Assembly: GCF_020085105.1 (NCBI RefSeq)
Contig: NC_058055.1
Coordinates: forward strand, 16,501,822-16,565,821
Origin: Siniperca chuatsi
Taxonomy: Eukaryota > Chordata > Actinopteri > Centrarchiformes > Sinipercidae
DNA length: 64,000 nt
Reading direction: 5' to 3'
The position numbers and the translations under genes were made by a program. This document shows positions 24,001 to 34,924 of this stretch, piece after piece (position 1 is the first letter of the stretch; the number at the start of each line of letters is the position of its first letter). The notes beneath the pieces were generated by a model. That model ran no database searches, was not told the origin of the DNA, and worked only from the letters and a program-made list of their open reading frames with translations.

Positions 24001-27000
24001 GATCAATAAACAGCTGAATATGTTTCAATGGTTTGGTATTTACTTTAAGTTTATGTAGAGAATAATAAAATAAAAAACACAAATCATGAATCCATCAAAC
24101 TTCCAAGATTTAATCATTAGGTCATATCACCCTGTAACACCAAACAGCTGACATTACTAAGCCTCCTAACTCTGGAGAACAAGTCACTTTGGGGAACATA
24201 GGCTAATTATGAGTGAAATTAATATGTGACTTAAATTCTGGATCTATGAGGTGCTCTACATTTACAAAGATATAGCACAGACCATACAGGTTCCTTCTTT
24301 GACTTACAGTCTCACTTACAGCAGGAGCAGTCTGTCCTCTACAGGATCGAGTGCATCTCACAAAATCTGCACAAACACAGGGTAATGATGTCTAGCCAGT
24401 TTATTTTTTAGAAAATTGCTCTCCAACGGATCATGAACGCCTCGGCTAAAAATTATGTCTTGTGATGGAAATATCTTACAACACCATAATAACAAATGTT
24501 AAATTCATTCAACCAGCAAAAATCATCAAAATTGATCAGCTTAAATATTAAAGAAATACAAATGAAAAAAAGTCAATATGCCACATGAAACTGTCTTTGC
24601 ATTGTTTCTTTGAATTGTTTTTTGGCATGGGATACTACATCACGGTTTCTCATCCAATAGAATAAGGATGTCATTCTATCCTGTCTGGACTGAAATGTTT
24701 TAAAAACACAGTTGACTTCTAGATTTTTAACTAAGTAGCAACTGATTGTTAACTAGCCATGCTAGCTGCATAGTTCTAGGGATGGCAATGCTGTTGTTAG
24801 TCGGTCTGTCCAACACTTTGGTCCAGACTGAAATATCTCAACACCTAAACACATATAATGGACTGCCATGATATTTTGATCTTTTGTGACTTTTCTTGTA
24901 GCGCCACCAGCAGGTCCACATGTGTGTTTTTTAGTGTAATGTCTCAAAAACTTAAGAACTGCCATGAAATTTGGTGCAGACATTCATGTCCCCCTCAGAT
25001 TGAATGTTAATAACTTTGGTGATCCTCTTGACTTTTCATCTAGCACCACCATCATGTCAAAACTTCAATTTGCCCAATACTTTGTTTTATGACTAAATAC
25101 CTGCAAAACTAATGACATTCTCATCAACCACAGCTGTGGGCGGGATATTGTAAAGAATACAACACACTATGAAGATGGCAGCAAGCAAAGCTAATTGTTC
25201 CAAGAATATGGGGTAATGTATCCACAGTGATTTAACATTGGTTTGGTTTTACAAAGTGCAATGCTGAGCAAATTACTGAGCACAAAGCTGGCAAACTGAG
25301 TGAACAAACAACGTGAATAGTGAATAATGTGTGTGAGTCATGAGTCACTGTAATGACACCTTATTCCTTCAACAGAAAAGATTGGAGGAAATGTAAAATG
25401 TACTTCTTTTGTAATAGCGGATGTTTCTGGAGATGAAGTCTAGCCTGCAGGATGCAGAGGGCTCGTGCTACACAATGACTTTGTAACAAGTACTGTAACA
25501 CAAATCCATGGGCCCCTTCATAGCCACATGTCAACATTTCTGATTTCAAAAAAAGTTCCCTGAAATTGAACCTCAGCTGATGCAGCATTGCATGACAAAA
25601 TCTCACATATCCCCTTTAGACTCCGGGGTTTGCTGAAGAAACAAAACACCTGTTGACTATATTAAAAGGAAGTTTCTCCTCCTAATCCTCCTCATGTCTG
25701 AGTCAACTGCTGTCTTTTAGATACAACAAATCTGACTCTCTTACACTTTGTCCTAAAGTAAAATAATCCAAGAGAGAAACGTATAACATTTTGACTAAAT
25801 CAATTTTTTTTGACAATCACTGTTTTACTTTCCTCTTAGTCATTCTCTGCCTGTCTAGATATCAGCAGGAAAAATGTCACAAGTTGCAAACACAGAGGGC
25901 ATTAACGTTGGCGACAACGAAGGGATGGTTGGTGCTAGGAATACCGTTGACATTAAAGGTAAATCCAAGTGGGACTATACTTGACAGTTTCCTTAAATCT
26001 CTTTCTCACATGACTCTTACAGGAGGTCATGGACACAACTCTTCTCTGGGCAACACCTCTGGCATCGACGTTACAGGAAAGAATACAGAAATGATATGAA
26101 CAAGTATGACATAAAAGGTGAGTTATTGCTAGTATTGCTGGCACGGTATGAACAGTTAATTTCATTACTCAAGTTAAGTTCAGATATCAGCATCTTTACG
26201 GCAAAAATCGTTTCTGTGGTTAACTTTGTATTCCTTCTCTCAATCGTTGTATTTCAACAGGAGGACTGGGAGCAGTGTTAGCAACACTGCTAATGTTAAA
26301 GTTGGTGAGAACTCAGGAGCCATGGTGCAGGGAATATGGTTAACCTCAGCCAAGGTAAGAAGTCAGAGATTTAGTTGCCACTTTGGACACAGTATCAGAT
26401 GTGTACATATGACATGCTTATGTGTTAATTTTTCCTGTGAATCTTTCTCATTGTCTTTCTCCCTTTTAGGGAATTGCCCTTCAACAGATAAAGGACAACT
26501 CTTCTAACTAACTCTTCTGCTTTACTATGTCATATAATTAAAATGTCTTTCAACAAGTATTCACAAATGATGATGATGATTCATGATTTCAAATTGGCAA
26601 AAATTACTCTCATTCATCAGATGAATGTAAAAGAAGTACCATTTATTTTCCAAATAAGTATTTCAGTAGTTAACATAAACTTACTTGCAATAATTTGACA
26701 ACACACTGATAATCTTCCTTCAACTTATTATGCAACTTCTGCAAAAAAAGTGGCTGCACCTGGTATGATTTAGGTGTGTCATAATAAAGGCGGCAAATAC
26801 TATGACTGTGTTAGTGAGTTGAGTTTTTGAACAGATAAACACCAACATGTGTTTTAATGGTTTATGCAACTCAACTGGCAACAGTTGGGTCAAAGATTCA
26901 GGTGTGTTATGCTAGTAGTGGCCAATGTAGCCTCGAGCCGCTAGCCTCAAGCAGAGATGAGGATTTATTATTTCATGATTTCTCAATTTTGGTAATTCTC

Positions 27001-30000
27001 TGTATTTTAAAAGGAGGAACAGGAGCTCAGTCAAATACTGGAAACTCATTTAACACACCAGGTGGAACCAGAAGCAACTCTGGATCTCATCAACTCATAT
27101 TGCTGAGGAAGTTAGTAGGAGTGGACAGTTGATTTCTGACTCATGACTCAGAGATTAGAATATGTGCGGTAAGATTAACAGTTTATGTGATTGTATCTAT
27201 TTATTATTGTTGTGTTTAACAGGAGGAAAAGCAGTCAATATAGGCAACATAACTAACATGACAGTTGGAGACAATGTAGGAGACATTGGTGTAAAGAACA
27301 CCTGCAATGTGAGTAGTGAGTACTGTGTGTCATATTGTTTGGAAGTTAATACACTTATTTAAATTTGGCATCTTTGGCATTTCTGTACTGCAATTTCTTG
27401 TTACTTTTTTGTCTGACATACACACAGATACGAATATTTCTGCAGTAAGTTAATAGTGACCTGGCCAATATAACAGCTCTGGAAAGTTATCACAGCAGCA
27501 ATCATTTTATCCTGTGTCTTGATGAGCGCCAGGTAAACTGCAGTGCTAATGCCAGTATGAACACGGTCTTACTGTGTATTTCAACAGGAGGAGACAGAGT
27601 CAAAATAGGTATTGCCAACATAGGTAACATGACAGTTGGAGACAATGCATTGGTGTAGGGAACAACTGCAATGTGAGCGGTGAGGCCTGTGACTTATATG
27701 GCTGGGAAGGTGCTTTAGCAGATACTTTTCATGATTTATGACTGATGTACGAGACTAGAATCTGTACACAACAGATCTAAGATTAACAGTTTATGTGATT
27801 TATATTTTTCTTTGTAAATCAACAGGAGGAAAAGGAGTTGATATAAATATTGGCTATGCAACAAACGCAGGGATTGGGTTCAACATGGGAGGCTTTGGTG
27901 CAGAGAACAATGTTAACATTAACTAATGTAAGGATGAGTTTAAGTTGTCACAAGGACACAGTTTGGATGTGTTAAATTACATGTTTTGTGTTTGTTCATA
28001 ATTTTTTAACTGTGTTTCTTCATCTCTTTCTCAAAGGAAATCCCTGTCCAAAAGATCATGGACCACAGTGCTATATGACATCCTATTATGGAAAAATACT
28101 GAAACAACAGAGTAGCAAATGCTAATTTATGACATAAAATCAGTGGACATGTCTACTATTGATCAGAATAATGTAACAAAAAACAACAACAAAAAAACAA
28201 AACCATAAACAAAAAGAAAAGAAAAATACTTGTTTTTGCAGCATTCTTTCCAAATGAAAAATTACAAAGTTTTAGACTCTTTTTAGGGGTGCTCAAGCAC
28301 ATCTAAATTTCATCTCAGCAGCCCTAAAACCTTAGGGACCTCCTGATTTACAAATTAAGCACTGTTAGATTTTGCAAACTTGTCTGAGGGCTTAAATGCT
28401 TATAAATTGAAAATCAGCACTGTTCTACACCTCCTGCACTTCCTTGTGTGGGTACTGTTAAAGTGTACTGTTAGTTAACGTTGTTTGTGTGGGTCATAGC
28501 AAAGTCAATTTAAGACTTTGAAAGTATCTGGTGATAGTTCCATGGTGTGAATAGTTGCTAGCTAGCTCAGAGATTATCAGCTAATGTTAGCTCTCTGAGC
28601 TAGTCTGCTTGCACTGCACACTTGCCAGCTAACGAGTCACAATGTTCCTAGCTGCCTCAGCTAAAACGTGACCTGACTTTGGTGAGAAAGATTGTGAGAC
28701 CAAGTCTTGGGTAGTGCAACTGTGATTCTATACAGAGAACAAATGACAAATTAAAGAAAAAAATATAATAAATGAGTGGGGAAAACAACAAATGCAGATG
28801 CTTCCATACAGGGCAGGACAAGTCACTGAATGGTTTGATGAATATAAAAATTATGTGAATCATATGTTGTGACCTACAGTCGCTGGATCTCAACCTAACT
28901 GAACACCCATGGGAGTGCTGGACAGAGGAAGAATGGTGTCCATCCCTTCAGTAGAGTTTAGAGACTTGAAGAATGTACAACAAGTTGTTCTGGAGGCTTG
29001 TGGTGACCCAATTCCTTACTAAGACACCTAAAGACTAGAGATGTCCCGAGCCGATCCTCTTTTCATTCTGATGACCAAATTGTTAAGCTGTTCCACAACT
29101 CATTGGGAACATGTTGCTGCGAGCAGTTGTAATTCACTTGATGTCTTCTGCTTTGAAACCTTTTTGTCCCCACATCCCGTTTTACTTGTGCTCTTTTATT
29201 TTCTTTGTTTGTTAATCTTCCTCTGAGTGCAGTCATGAGAAAATGCTTGAGAAACCACTGACATGCATATGTGCATGTACACATAACCACACACAAATAC
29301 TAGCACATATAGTCATGTTTCACACCACACTAAATACAACCAAATAATGCAACATCTTTCTCAACAACTTTCATATGCTAGTTTTGGAATAAAATCTGTA
29401 TTGTTTAGGATTACAGCCTTTCCTAGTAAGACCTAGTAAGTACACACTCAAACAGTCAAATAAAATGGTGTACAGTGAAGAATATAGTAAATAGGAAGGG
29501 ATATTGGATGTAGGCCTTGGCCATCTTGAAAACCCAAATATTAATTGTGTTTCTAAGTGATAAGTTGTTTATTAAGAAATCTCTTACTTTCTGAGATGTT
29601 CATGTTCCTTCAGAAAGAGCTCAGTCCTTCTGTTATTCACTCCTGAGCTGCTTTTGTAGGACCTGAGTAAGAAAACAGAAGAGAGAGAAACATTTAATGA
29701 TGGGGAATCGGACTGACAAATATTAATAGGATAATAGGATAAGGCAACTTGGTCATTTTCTGCCATTATATGATAGAGACAGTAGAGATCCAGACAGGAA
29801 ATGTGGGGTGAGAGAGAGGGGTATGACATGCAACAAAGATCCCTGGTTAGAATCGAAACAGGGACACATCATTACCACTAGGCCACCAGGCACTGCCACC
29901 AGTCTACAGCCATGCTAGCAGGTCTGTGAGGCTGTATTAAGGCATAGGCTCGCAATGACAATGCTAACATGCAGATGTTAAGTGCGAATTAGCACTGAAC

Positions 30001-33000
30001 ACAAAGTACAGCTGAGGCTGATGGGAATGTTATTACTTTTGCAGGTATTTGGTCATAAACCAAAGTATTGGACAAACTGAAATTTTGACCTGATGATGGC
30101 GCTAGATGAAAAGTTAAGGGATCACCAAAGTTATTACAATTCATCCTGAGGGGGACATGAATGTGTGTAGTTAATTTCATAGCAATCCATCCAATAGTCG
30201 TTGAGACATTTCAGTTTGGACCATCCCTAGAACCACGCTGCTAGCATGGCTAAAAATTAAGCAAATACAGCTGACAGTTACAACACTCTGTTGCAGCTAC
30301 AGTATGTTGTACTTTTAATAGAGAAAAAAGTATAAAAGTCCCATAAATTACAGCATGTATAAAACAGTAGATCTTCACTGTTTAGTCGCTGCTAATTCTC
30401 AAGGAGTACCCCAGTCTTTGTAACATAAACCCCTCTGTCAGCCCGCGGAGGATGAAGACTACCACGTGCCTCTTCGGACACACATGGAGTTGCCACTGGA
30501 CTTATTTCACCCAACATAATGCAAAAAGAGGCAGGAGATGATCCATTAAAAGGGCCAATGTGTTAACAGAGCCTGGGTCATTGCAGCGGTGTGATATTTT
30601 GATACTTACCATATTTGCAGTGAAAGTCATAAATACAGAATAACAGATTATATCATTTATACTGGATTTTCTTGGTCAATTGTAAATACCAGGTGCCTGC
30701 CGATAAAGCAAGTCCTCATTTAGGTTTGCAAATTCAAAATGGTCACTCCAATGTTGTCAACATGTTTTCATGACCATTAATATTAATCCAGTTCACACAA
30801 AGCCAACAAAATGTCTTCATATCATATCCCATGAAAAGTGAAGGGTCTATTTTCCGAAGTATCACACAAATTGAGTTTTTTGGGGGGTGCGGCTAAGGTT
30901 ATGGTAACATTTTTTCTTAATGTGAAAAACATCCTGGCTGAGGTCACAATAAAAACAGCACATTTTTCATACCTATCAAAAAAAAAGAGATTTCTTTTCA
31001 TACAAATATGTATGAATTCCCAATGAGATCTGGCTCTGTTTGGTGGTGCAATAAATATAGTTTAACTTCTTCACTCTTTTTTGGCTGCCTCATGGACCTA
31101 AAGAAACATCTTACCCTCCATAATCATGTTTAAGCATCTTTGCAGTTGGCTAACAGAAGAAGTCCCAGTCTTTGATTCAGTCTGAAAGGAGTGTTTCACT
31201 CCCTCCTATTAACTGATGCCTGGATGCTGATTATGTACTTCCTGTGTTAAGGCTTTTAAGTGATTAGCTCTGCTTAACCCACAACTCTGTCCTCCATCTC
31301 TTATTTACACCATTCCCTCCCTATCTGGACTGATCATCAATTAATCCGTCACTACCTCTTATGTTACCCCTCTCTCTTCACTGTTCCTCCACACTTCTCA
31401 TCTCTATGAGAATAATCACAATTCACTCTCATCAGTTTTGTAATCAGTCAACATCAGATTCGGACAATGTCTCCCTCTCTCTCTGTCTTGTCTGACTGTC
31501 TTGCTCTCCATCTCCTCCCCTGATAAAGCATTTCTCTGTGTCAGACAGGGCAGATGTAACCACTCTCCCTCAGCTTTGGCCTTGCGGTTTGATTTACTGT
31601 AGAAGGCACTTAGGAAAGATATCCCCAGAGAAAGAGAGATATACAGAAAGAGAGATTGAGGGAGATCAGCTAATAAGAGGAGATGCCTCTTATTAGAGGG
31701 TGAAACATGATAGAAGGAATGGAGACTATCAAAGGGTGGGGGAATTCAGAAACAAACTGGACATTTCTGCCTCCTCCTGGTTAAGGATAACATAGCAAAA
31801 GTCCACAGAGGAGGAGGAGGAGAAGGGGAAGGAAGAGAAATGAAGAGAAAGGAAGGGAAGATGAAATGTAAGAAATGGTATAGTGAAAAACCAGGGATGG
31901 AAGGAATTAAGGAAGAAAAGATTCACTGTGCCAACATAATGCAGACTTAAAAGACTGTATTGCATTTAGAGCTGAAATGACCAGTTCATTAACAAGATCG
32001 ACAGATAATTAATCTGCAACAATTTTGATAACCAACTAATTCATTTTATAAGCAAAAATGCCTAAATATCCACTGGCTCCAGCTTCTCAAATGTGGTAGC
32101 CAATGCAAAGACATCAGGTGTTATATGATCAAACTTCTTACATCTTGTGAGGACTCTTGGCAGCTGCCACTAGTAAACCGCAATGTTGTGGTAAATGGAG
32201 AAAACCATAAGAGGCCTAAGTTTACTAACAATATACAATGTATTTTATTGTCAGGAGATATATGAAGCTGCTTACTCAATGTCTCTGTGAACAGAGCCTA
32301 GTAGGTCCTCTCGCTCTCGCAGGCTGAAGAAGTTGCTTTTGGTTTTGTGGAACTCATGAGTATAGTCCTACAGGATAAAACATTATGAAATAAAAGTCAG
32401 CAAGACACGAGGATACTAACAGAATGAAAGTGAGAATTCACAAAGCCTAAATTTATTACAATTTCACAAATGTTTCTTCTTCAAAATATGGAAAATACTT
32501 AAGACTACTTACATGTGGAGCTGAAACACTTTTCACATGCGAAAGTAATACAAGAAAGTGAAGTAACTAAATGTACCTGTAAGATGTCTCTGTGTCTCTG
32601 TAAGGTGTGCATCAATGCTGCGTTATGAGATGAAGCTCCTGGAGCGTTTGTGTATTCTGCCATTTTGTCATTGACTGCTGTAAGCTGCCAAAAAAAACAA
32701 CAACACAAAATTGATATCAAATAGCCATAAAACAATGATTTTATTTTGGGTGGGGGGGCTCTTAAAACAACTCAGTAGAATTTGAATAACTTGGCAAGAT
32801 TATAATTTAGAATATCAGACAACAGTAAAACTAACTTATGAATGTATTATAATAAGCATAAACGGCAATGCTAATAGTCTGTACAACCAGTAAAATAAAC
32901 AGTAGTTCTCCTAGCATATAAAAACCCAGGATGACACAATCAGCTTTGGCTGGCTGCTCAATTTTTTTTTTTTTTCTATTGGAGAATGCCGGTTATAAAT

Positions 33001-34661
33001 CCTTTCGATATTTTTGGCATCACATCAATTCCATCACCAGGGCTTGAGGCTTCAACAGCTGCTGAAGGGAACCCTAAAACCCCTTCAACTTACATTGGCC
33101 AATAGCTGCTCCAGCTCAGTAGTCATGGCCACGAGCATATTGTCTTGAGGCGAGCCAACAGAATCAGAGCTGATTTAAGAATGAAAGGGAAAGGATGTTA
33201 AAGTTCATGTTTGTCATTCCAACTATAAAAAATACAGTTGAATGTTAGACAAATAATAATGTGTACAGACTAGTGCAGCACAATTAATCAGGAATAACAC
33301 CAATTTTTAAATTGCAAGAGAATAAAAGTATTGTATCAGAGTGGTCGGTGCTCATAATGGTTAACAGGGTGTTCATGATATTTTGTTGCCCAGTTACTGG
33401 CCAACAAATTAAATTGCTAATTGTTAAAAATACAAAATATCATATTACAACATCAACATGTGCAACATCAGTTATTCAGTAGAAATGTAAAAAAGTACTT
33501 TGTTAAATACAAAACCATGTGTGTTATAGTCAACAATGGTAGTAATACACTTCTAAATAAATAATTAAACACTGCAACTGAATTTAAAGATTTTACACAG
33601 ATTCTGAAACCACAAATAAATTTAATTTCATTTCATTTGAGCCAGATGAGTTCATACAGGTTTTTAAATTGTATATCCAAGGTCAGGAGGTACATCCACA
33701 TTGTTAAAGTGAGGAGTGTGCTGCTGACCTGCTGTCTCTTGTCCGCTTGTCCCGGTAGCTGCTGCTGCTGTAGCTGGTGCAGAGTTTACTGAAAGAGACC
33801 AGCTTGAGGTCCAGCTCATTCTCCAGCTGTCTGGCCTGTTTACGCAAATCTGAGTGAAGAAACAGAGAAACATTCAGGACAAACATTTCAAGATGGAGGC
33901 AGACATTCCATATCTAACCAAAAGAAATACTGGAAACAAATAACTAATATCTGGAAAACTAAATCATAAAAAAAACTGGCAATAAGAAGCGGACAAGATA
34001 GAAGGCATCACATCATAAAAGACAACCAACATAGCAGACTGATTTGGCCCTGATATGGCTTCTTACTTCTTGAATAATAGTGTTGAGAAGCTATAAAATC
34101 CCTGTGGATTGAATGAGCACGTATCAGCACTTTGTGGGAGGGTTACTGCTTGAAAGTCATTAGAACATGAAAGCTATGTGTGGTGAAAAAACATTGTTTG
34201 ATTGACAAGTTGATCGATGTCATGGTTAAAAATGCATTACAATAGGTGCTAACATATTAGTTAAGGATTAATACTTAAAACAAAACAATGCATTTGTTTT
34301 ATTGTTCCTGCAAACAGGTAGCAGGGGGTGAAACAGCCAAATTAAGTTAGGTTAAATACGGTACAACTTCAGCTGGAAGGAGAACACTTAAGCTAAGCTA
34401 GCAGGGTGACCGTTAATAACTGACAACTGCTGATAACTTTTCAGGTTCTACGTTAACGGCTAACAAGCTAACGTTAACTAGCTAAATATATCTCCTATGT
34501 AAAGTTTATTAACGTAACGTATCACGAAACATGTTAAATCTGTTTGACCGGAATCGACGAAGAACAATCAAATATGTACAAGCAGCCAAGCAAACAACTG
34601 TTGTCTTAAGTTAGATGCTGTAATATAATTTACCTTCCCAGCAGTTGCTGCTGGTAGCCAT
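18021..34661 (-). CDS. gosr1: Golgi SNARE GOSR1 (GS28), complete
   Basis: Nine coding exons in transcription order: 34661-34634, 33849-33729, 33169-33094, 32684-32577, 32367-32276, 29662-29588, 18814-18785, 18568-18486, 18145-18021. Every junction has GT/AG and matching phase, and the total is 245 residues (human about 250). GOSR1 is a v-SNARE for ER-Golgi and intra-Golgi vesicle fusion. Visible hallmarks are the N-terminus MATSSNCWEDLRKQARQLEN, the Habc-region block LMHTLQRHRDILQDYTHEF, the segment SGVNNRRTELFLKEHEHL, the SNARE helix from SLIDNAI through MATKENITFQRGMLKSI, and a C-terminal anchor RRDSLILGGVIGVCTILL ending YTFH. Exon 7 is only 30 nt and follows an intron of 10,773 bp that contains a separate gene family on the other strand. 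The 5' end is a short GC-richer region near 34650-34760. Confidence 0.97.
18815..20985. other. gosr1 intron 6, 3' part, no gene seen
   Basis: This is intronic sequence without recognisable exons. Short open frames (19302-19613, 19766-20088) lack family resemblance. The end of the interval (20636-20873) is a copy of a dispersed repeat described separately. Confidence 0.5.
20636..20873. repeat. Truncated hAT-like repeat ending GCAGCTCTA
   Basis: It contains the blocks TTTCCCAAATCCCAAGATGA, TTTACTGTCATATAGGAGTA and ATTAATCGATTATCAAAATA, and ends AATCTTGCAGCTCTA. This is the right half of the common fish repeat bounded by TAGGGCTGCAAC / GTTGCAGCTCTA. Further copies are at 31966-32130 and 62862-63205. 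Confidence 0.7.
20990..21938 (+). pseudogene. Three decayed units of the small Gly/Asn-repeat gene family
   Basis: Three related exon-like blocks precede the intact gene. The first (about 21010-21079) opens with GQIANSGNVSNA and has a good GTGAG donor. The second (about 21379-21469) reads SNIGNVSNISADKNSG and then an in-frame TAA. The third (21908-21938) is cut off after SNIGN and fused to the promoter of the intact gene. Between the first two lies a terminal-exon relic, TTAG|GAAAATCACTCAGCTAA. A unit of about 500 bp is directly repeated: 21118-21390 closely matches 21618-21900, including ACAAAACACCTGTTGACCA. No start codon or TATA box was found for these units, so I call them relics. Confidence 0.65.
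21963..22089 (+). promoter_or_regulatory. TATA promoter and untranslated first exon of the intact repeat gene
   Basis: TATAAAA at 22018-22024 predicts a start near 22050. The transcript would then run to a good donor at 22089/22090 (CAGTG|GTAAGA). Upstream is an 11-base palindrome AGGAAGTTCCT (21963-21973), resembling paired Ets or kappaB-type sites, and an E-box CACCTG near 21944. The upstream block ACAAAACACCTGTTGACC recurs at 21281, 21810 and 25640, so it is part of the duplicated unit. Expression is inferred, not shown. Confidence 0.55.
22332..22846 (+). CDS. Novel 93-residue Gly/Asn/Val-repeat protein, intact copy
   Basis: I do not recognise this family. Three coding exons are 22332-22416, 22501-22596 and 22746-22847 (stop TGA 22844-22846), joined in phase 1 with GTAAAT, GTAAGT and GTAAGA donors and AG acceptors. 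An untranslated exon (about 22050-22089) precedes them and a 3' exon starts at 23533, with AATAAA at 23625. The ATG is preceded by AGGAACA, a fair Kozak context. Each exon encodes one repeat: GNIKDIGTCVNAGNIASNN, then MGNTTNVKVSALNTGRIGSG, then VGNTVNVCAANNQGSISSGN. There is no signal peptide or membrane helix. Alternating small and beta-branched residues with regular Gly-Asn suggest a beta-solenoid or stacked beta-arc fold; this is inference. It lies inside gosr1 intron 6 on the opposite strand. Confidence 0.7.
23533..23645 (+). other. Probable 3' untranslated exon with poly(A) signal
   Basis: CTTTTAG|GAAATGG is a good acceptor, homologous in position to TTTTAG|GGAATT (26470) and CTCAAAG|GAAATCC (28039) in the other copies. 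Because the stop lies in the previous exon, this exon would be 3' UTR. AATAAA is at 23625-23630. Confidence 0.5.
23905..23990. repeat. Downstream block duplicated with the repeat genes
   Basis: TATTATGCAACTTCTGCAAA followed by GTGGCTGCACC, TATGATTTAGGTGTGTCATA and ATACTATGACTG recurs at about 26725-26812, downstream of the second copy. The duplication unit therefore includes at least 350 bp beyond the last exon. Confidence 0.8.
24440..24550. repeat. Fragment of the duplicated gene unit
   Basis: GGCTAAAAATTATGTCTTGT, ATAACAAATGTTAAATTCAT and AGCAAAAATCATC align with 21170-21255 and 21665-21760. This isolated fragment shows a further, largely deleted copy between the intact gene and the second copy. 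Confidence 0.65.
24755..25150. repeat. Dispersed teleost repeat (GTTAGCATGCTAAC family), inverted copy
   Basis: Shared blocks include CCATGCTAGCTGCATAGTTC, ACTGCCATGAAATTTGGTGC, TAACTTTGGTGATCCTCTTG and AATACTTTGTTTTATGACTA. The orientation is opposite to the copies at 11150 and 29910. Confidence 0.75.
25874..26510 (+). pseudogene. Second copy of the repeat gene, disrupted
   Basis: Exon one (25874-25958) is intact and opens MSQVANTEGINVGDNEGMVG, same length (85 nt) and phase as in the intact gene. Exon two (26023-26117) is 95 nt, not 96; the one-base loss leads to TGA at 26097-26099. Exon three (26261-26354) is 94 nt, not 102, with frame slips on both sides of the block SNTANVKVGENSGA. A terminal exon follows at 26470 (GGAATTGCCCTTCAACAG). 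The promoter is also damaged: the upstream block at 25640-25690 jumps straight into intron sequence, so the TATA box and the first exon are missing. It is probably a pseudogene, but a transcript ending at 26099 would encode about 52 residues. Confidence 0.7.
26725..26812. repeat. Downstream block of the second copy
   Basis: It is nearly identical to 23905-23990, including ACTTCTGCAAAAAA, GGTGTGTCATAATAAAGG and GCAAATACTATGACTG. Confidence 0.8.
27014..28126 (+). pseudogene. Third repeat-gene array, partly intact
   Basis: Four exon-like blocks follow in phase 1. Block a (27014-27107, opening GTGAQSNTGNSFN) has lost its donor GT (GAGGAA). Block b (27223-27315) is intact, with the core VNIGNITNMTVGDNVGDIG. 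Block c (27588-27679) has a 7-base deletion after GDNA and runs into TAG. Block d (27826-27927) is intact and ends AENNVNIN then TAA, one base before its donor, as in the intact gene. A last exon at 28039 could read NPCPKDHGPQCYMTSYYGK if joined in frame. No start exon or promoter was found. All blocks are symmetrical, so skipping c would restore an open frame. It is either a decayed copy or a gene with alternative splicing. Confidence 0.55.
28870..29032. mobile_element. Tc1/mariner-like transposase relic
   Basis: TCGCTGGATCTCAACCTAAC reads SLDLNLTEHPWE, like the SPDLNPIE motif around the catalytic Asp of Tc1-type transposases. The downstream blocks GAATGGTGTCCATCCCTTCA and GGCTTGTGGTGACCCAATTC match a repeat common in fish genomes. 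It is short and broken by stops. Confidence 0.6.
29752..29905. repeat. SINE-like dispersed repeat
   Basis: GAGAGAGAGGGGTATGACATGCAACAAAG is followed by CCCTGGTTAGAATCGAAACA and TACCACTAGGCCACCAGGCA. The last part resembles a tRNA-like T-arm and anticodon region in reverse, and the arrangement recurs in many fish genomes. Boundaries are approximate. Confidence 0.5.
29910..30255. repeat. Dispersed teleost repeat (GTTAGCATGCTAAC family)
   Basis: It carries CCATGCTAGCAGGTCTGTGAG, GTACAGCTGAGGCTGATGGG, TTTGGTCATAAACCAAAGTA and CTAGCATGGCTAAAA in the family order. It lies within gosr1 intron 6/7 flanks, next to coding exon six. Confidence 0.8.
30260..32275. other. gosr1 intron 5, no further gene seen
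   Basis: Intronic sequence between coding exons five and six. A repeat with TTAGAGCTGAAATGACCAGT and TGATAACCAACTAATTC at 31966-32130 belongs to the AGGGCTGCAAC family. Nothing else is supported. Confidence 0.5.
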
Positions 34662-34730
34662 GTTTGTTGTTGACATGTCACCATCAGCCGTCAAGAAGAA
34701 GCCACTGTCGCAATTATCATTTGGCGCACA

Positions 34731-34744
34731 GCGGCCTCTAGTGG
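34731..34744 (-). promoter_or_regulatory. CTCF-like motif in the gosr1 promoter
   Basis: On the minus strand the sequence is CCACTAGAGGCCGC, one base away from the CTCF core (CCACTAGAGGGCGC). It lies 70 bp upstream of the gosr1 start codon, inside the presumed promoter or 5' UTR. Confidence 0.3.
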
Positions 34745-34924
34745 TTTCCGGCCGCAAGCGTACCACTTACTGAACCAAATCAATAACTCTCAGCGAGGAC
34801 GTTCACTCATTATTATCCCGAGGGGTGAAATGTAAAGCAGAGGCGTAATAGGCTTATTGCTTAATGATTGAAATACACTCTTCGCTGGACAAACGTTTGT
34901 GAATTGTTTTCCCTGATGTAGCTC

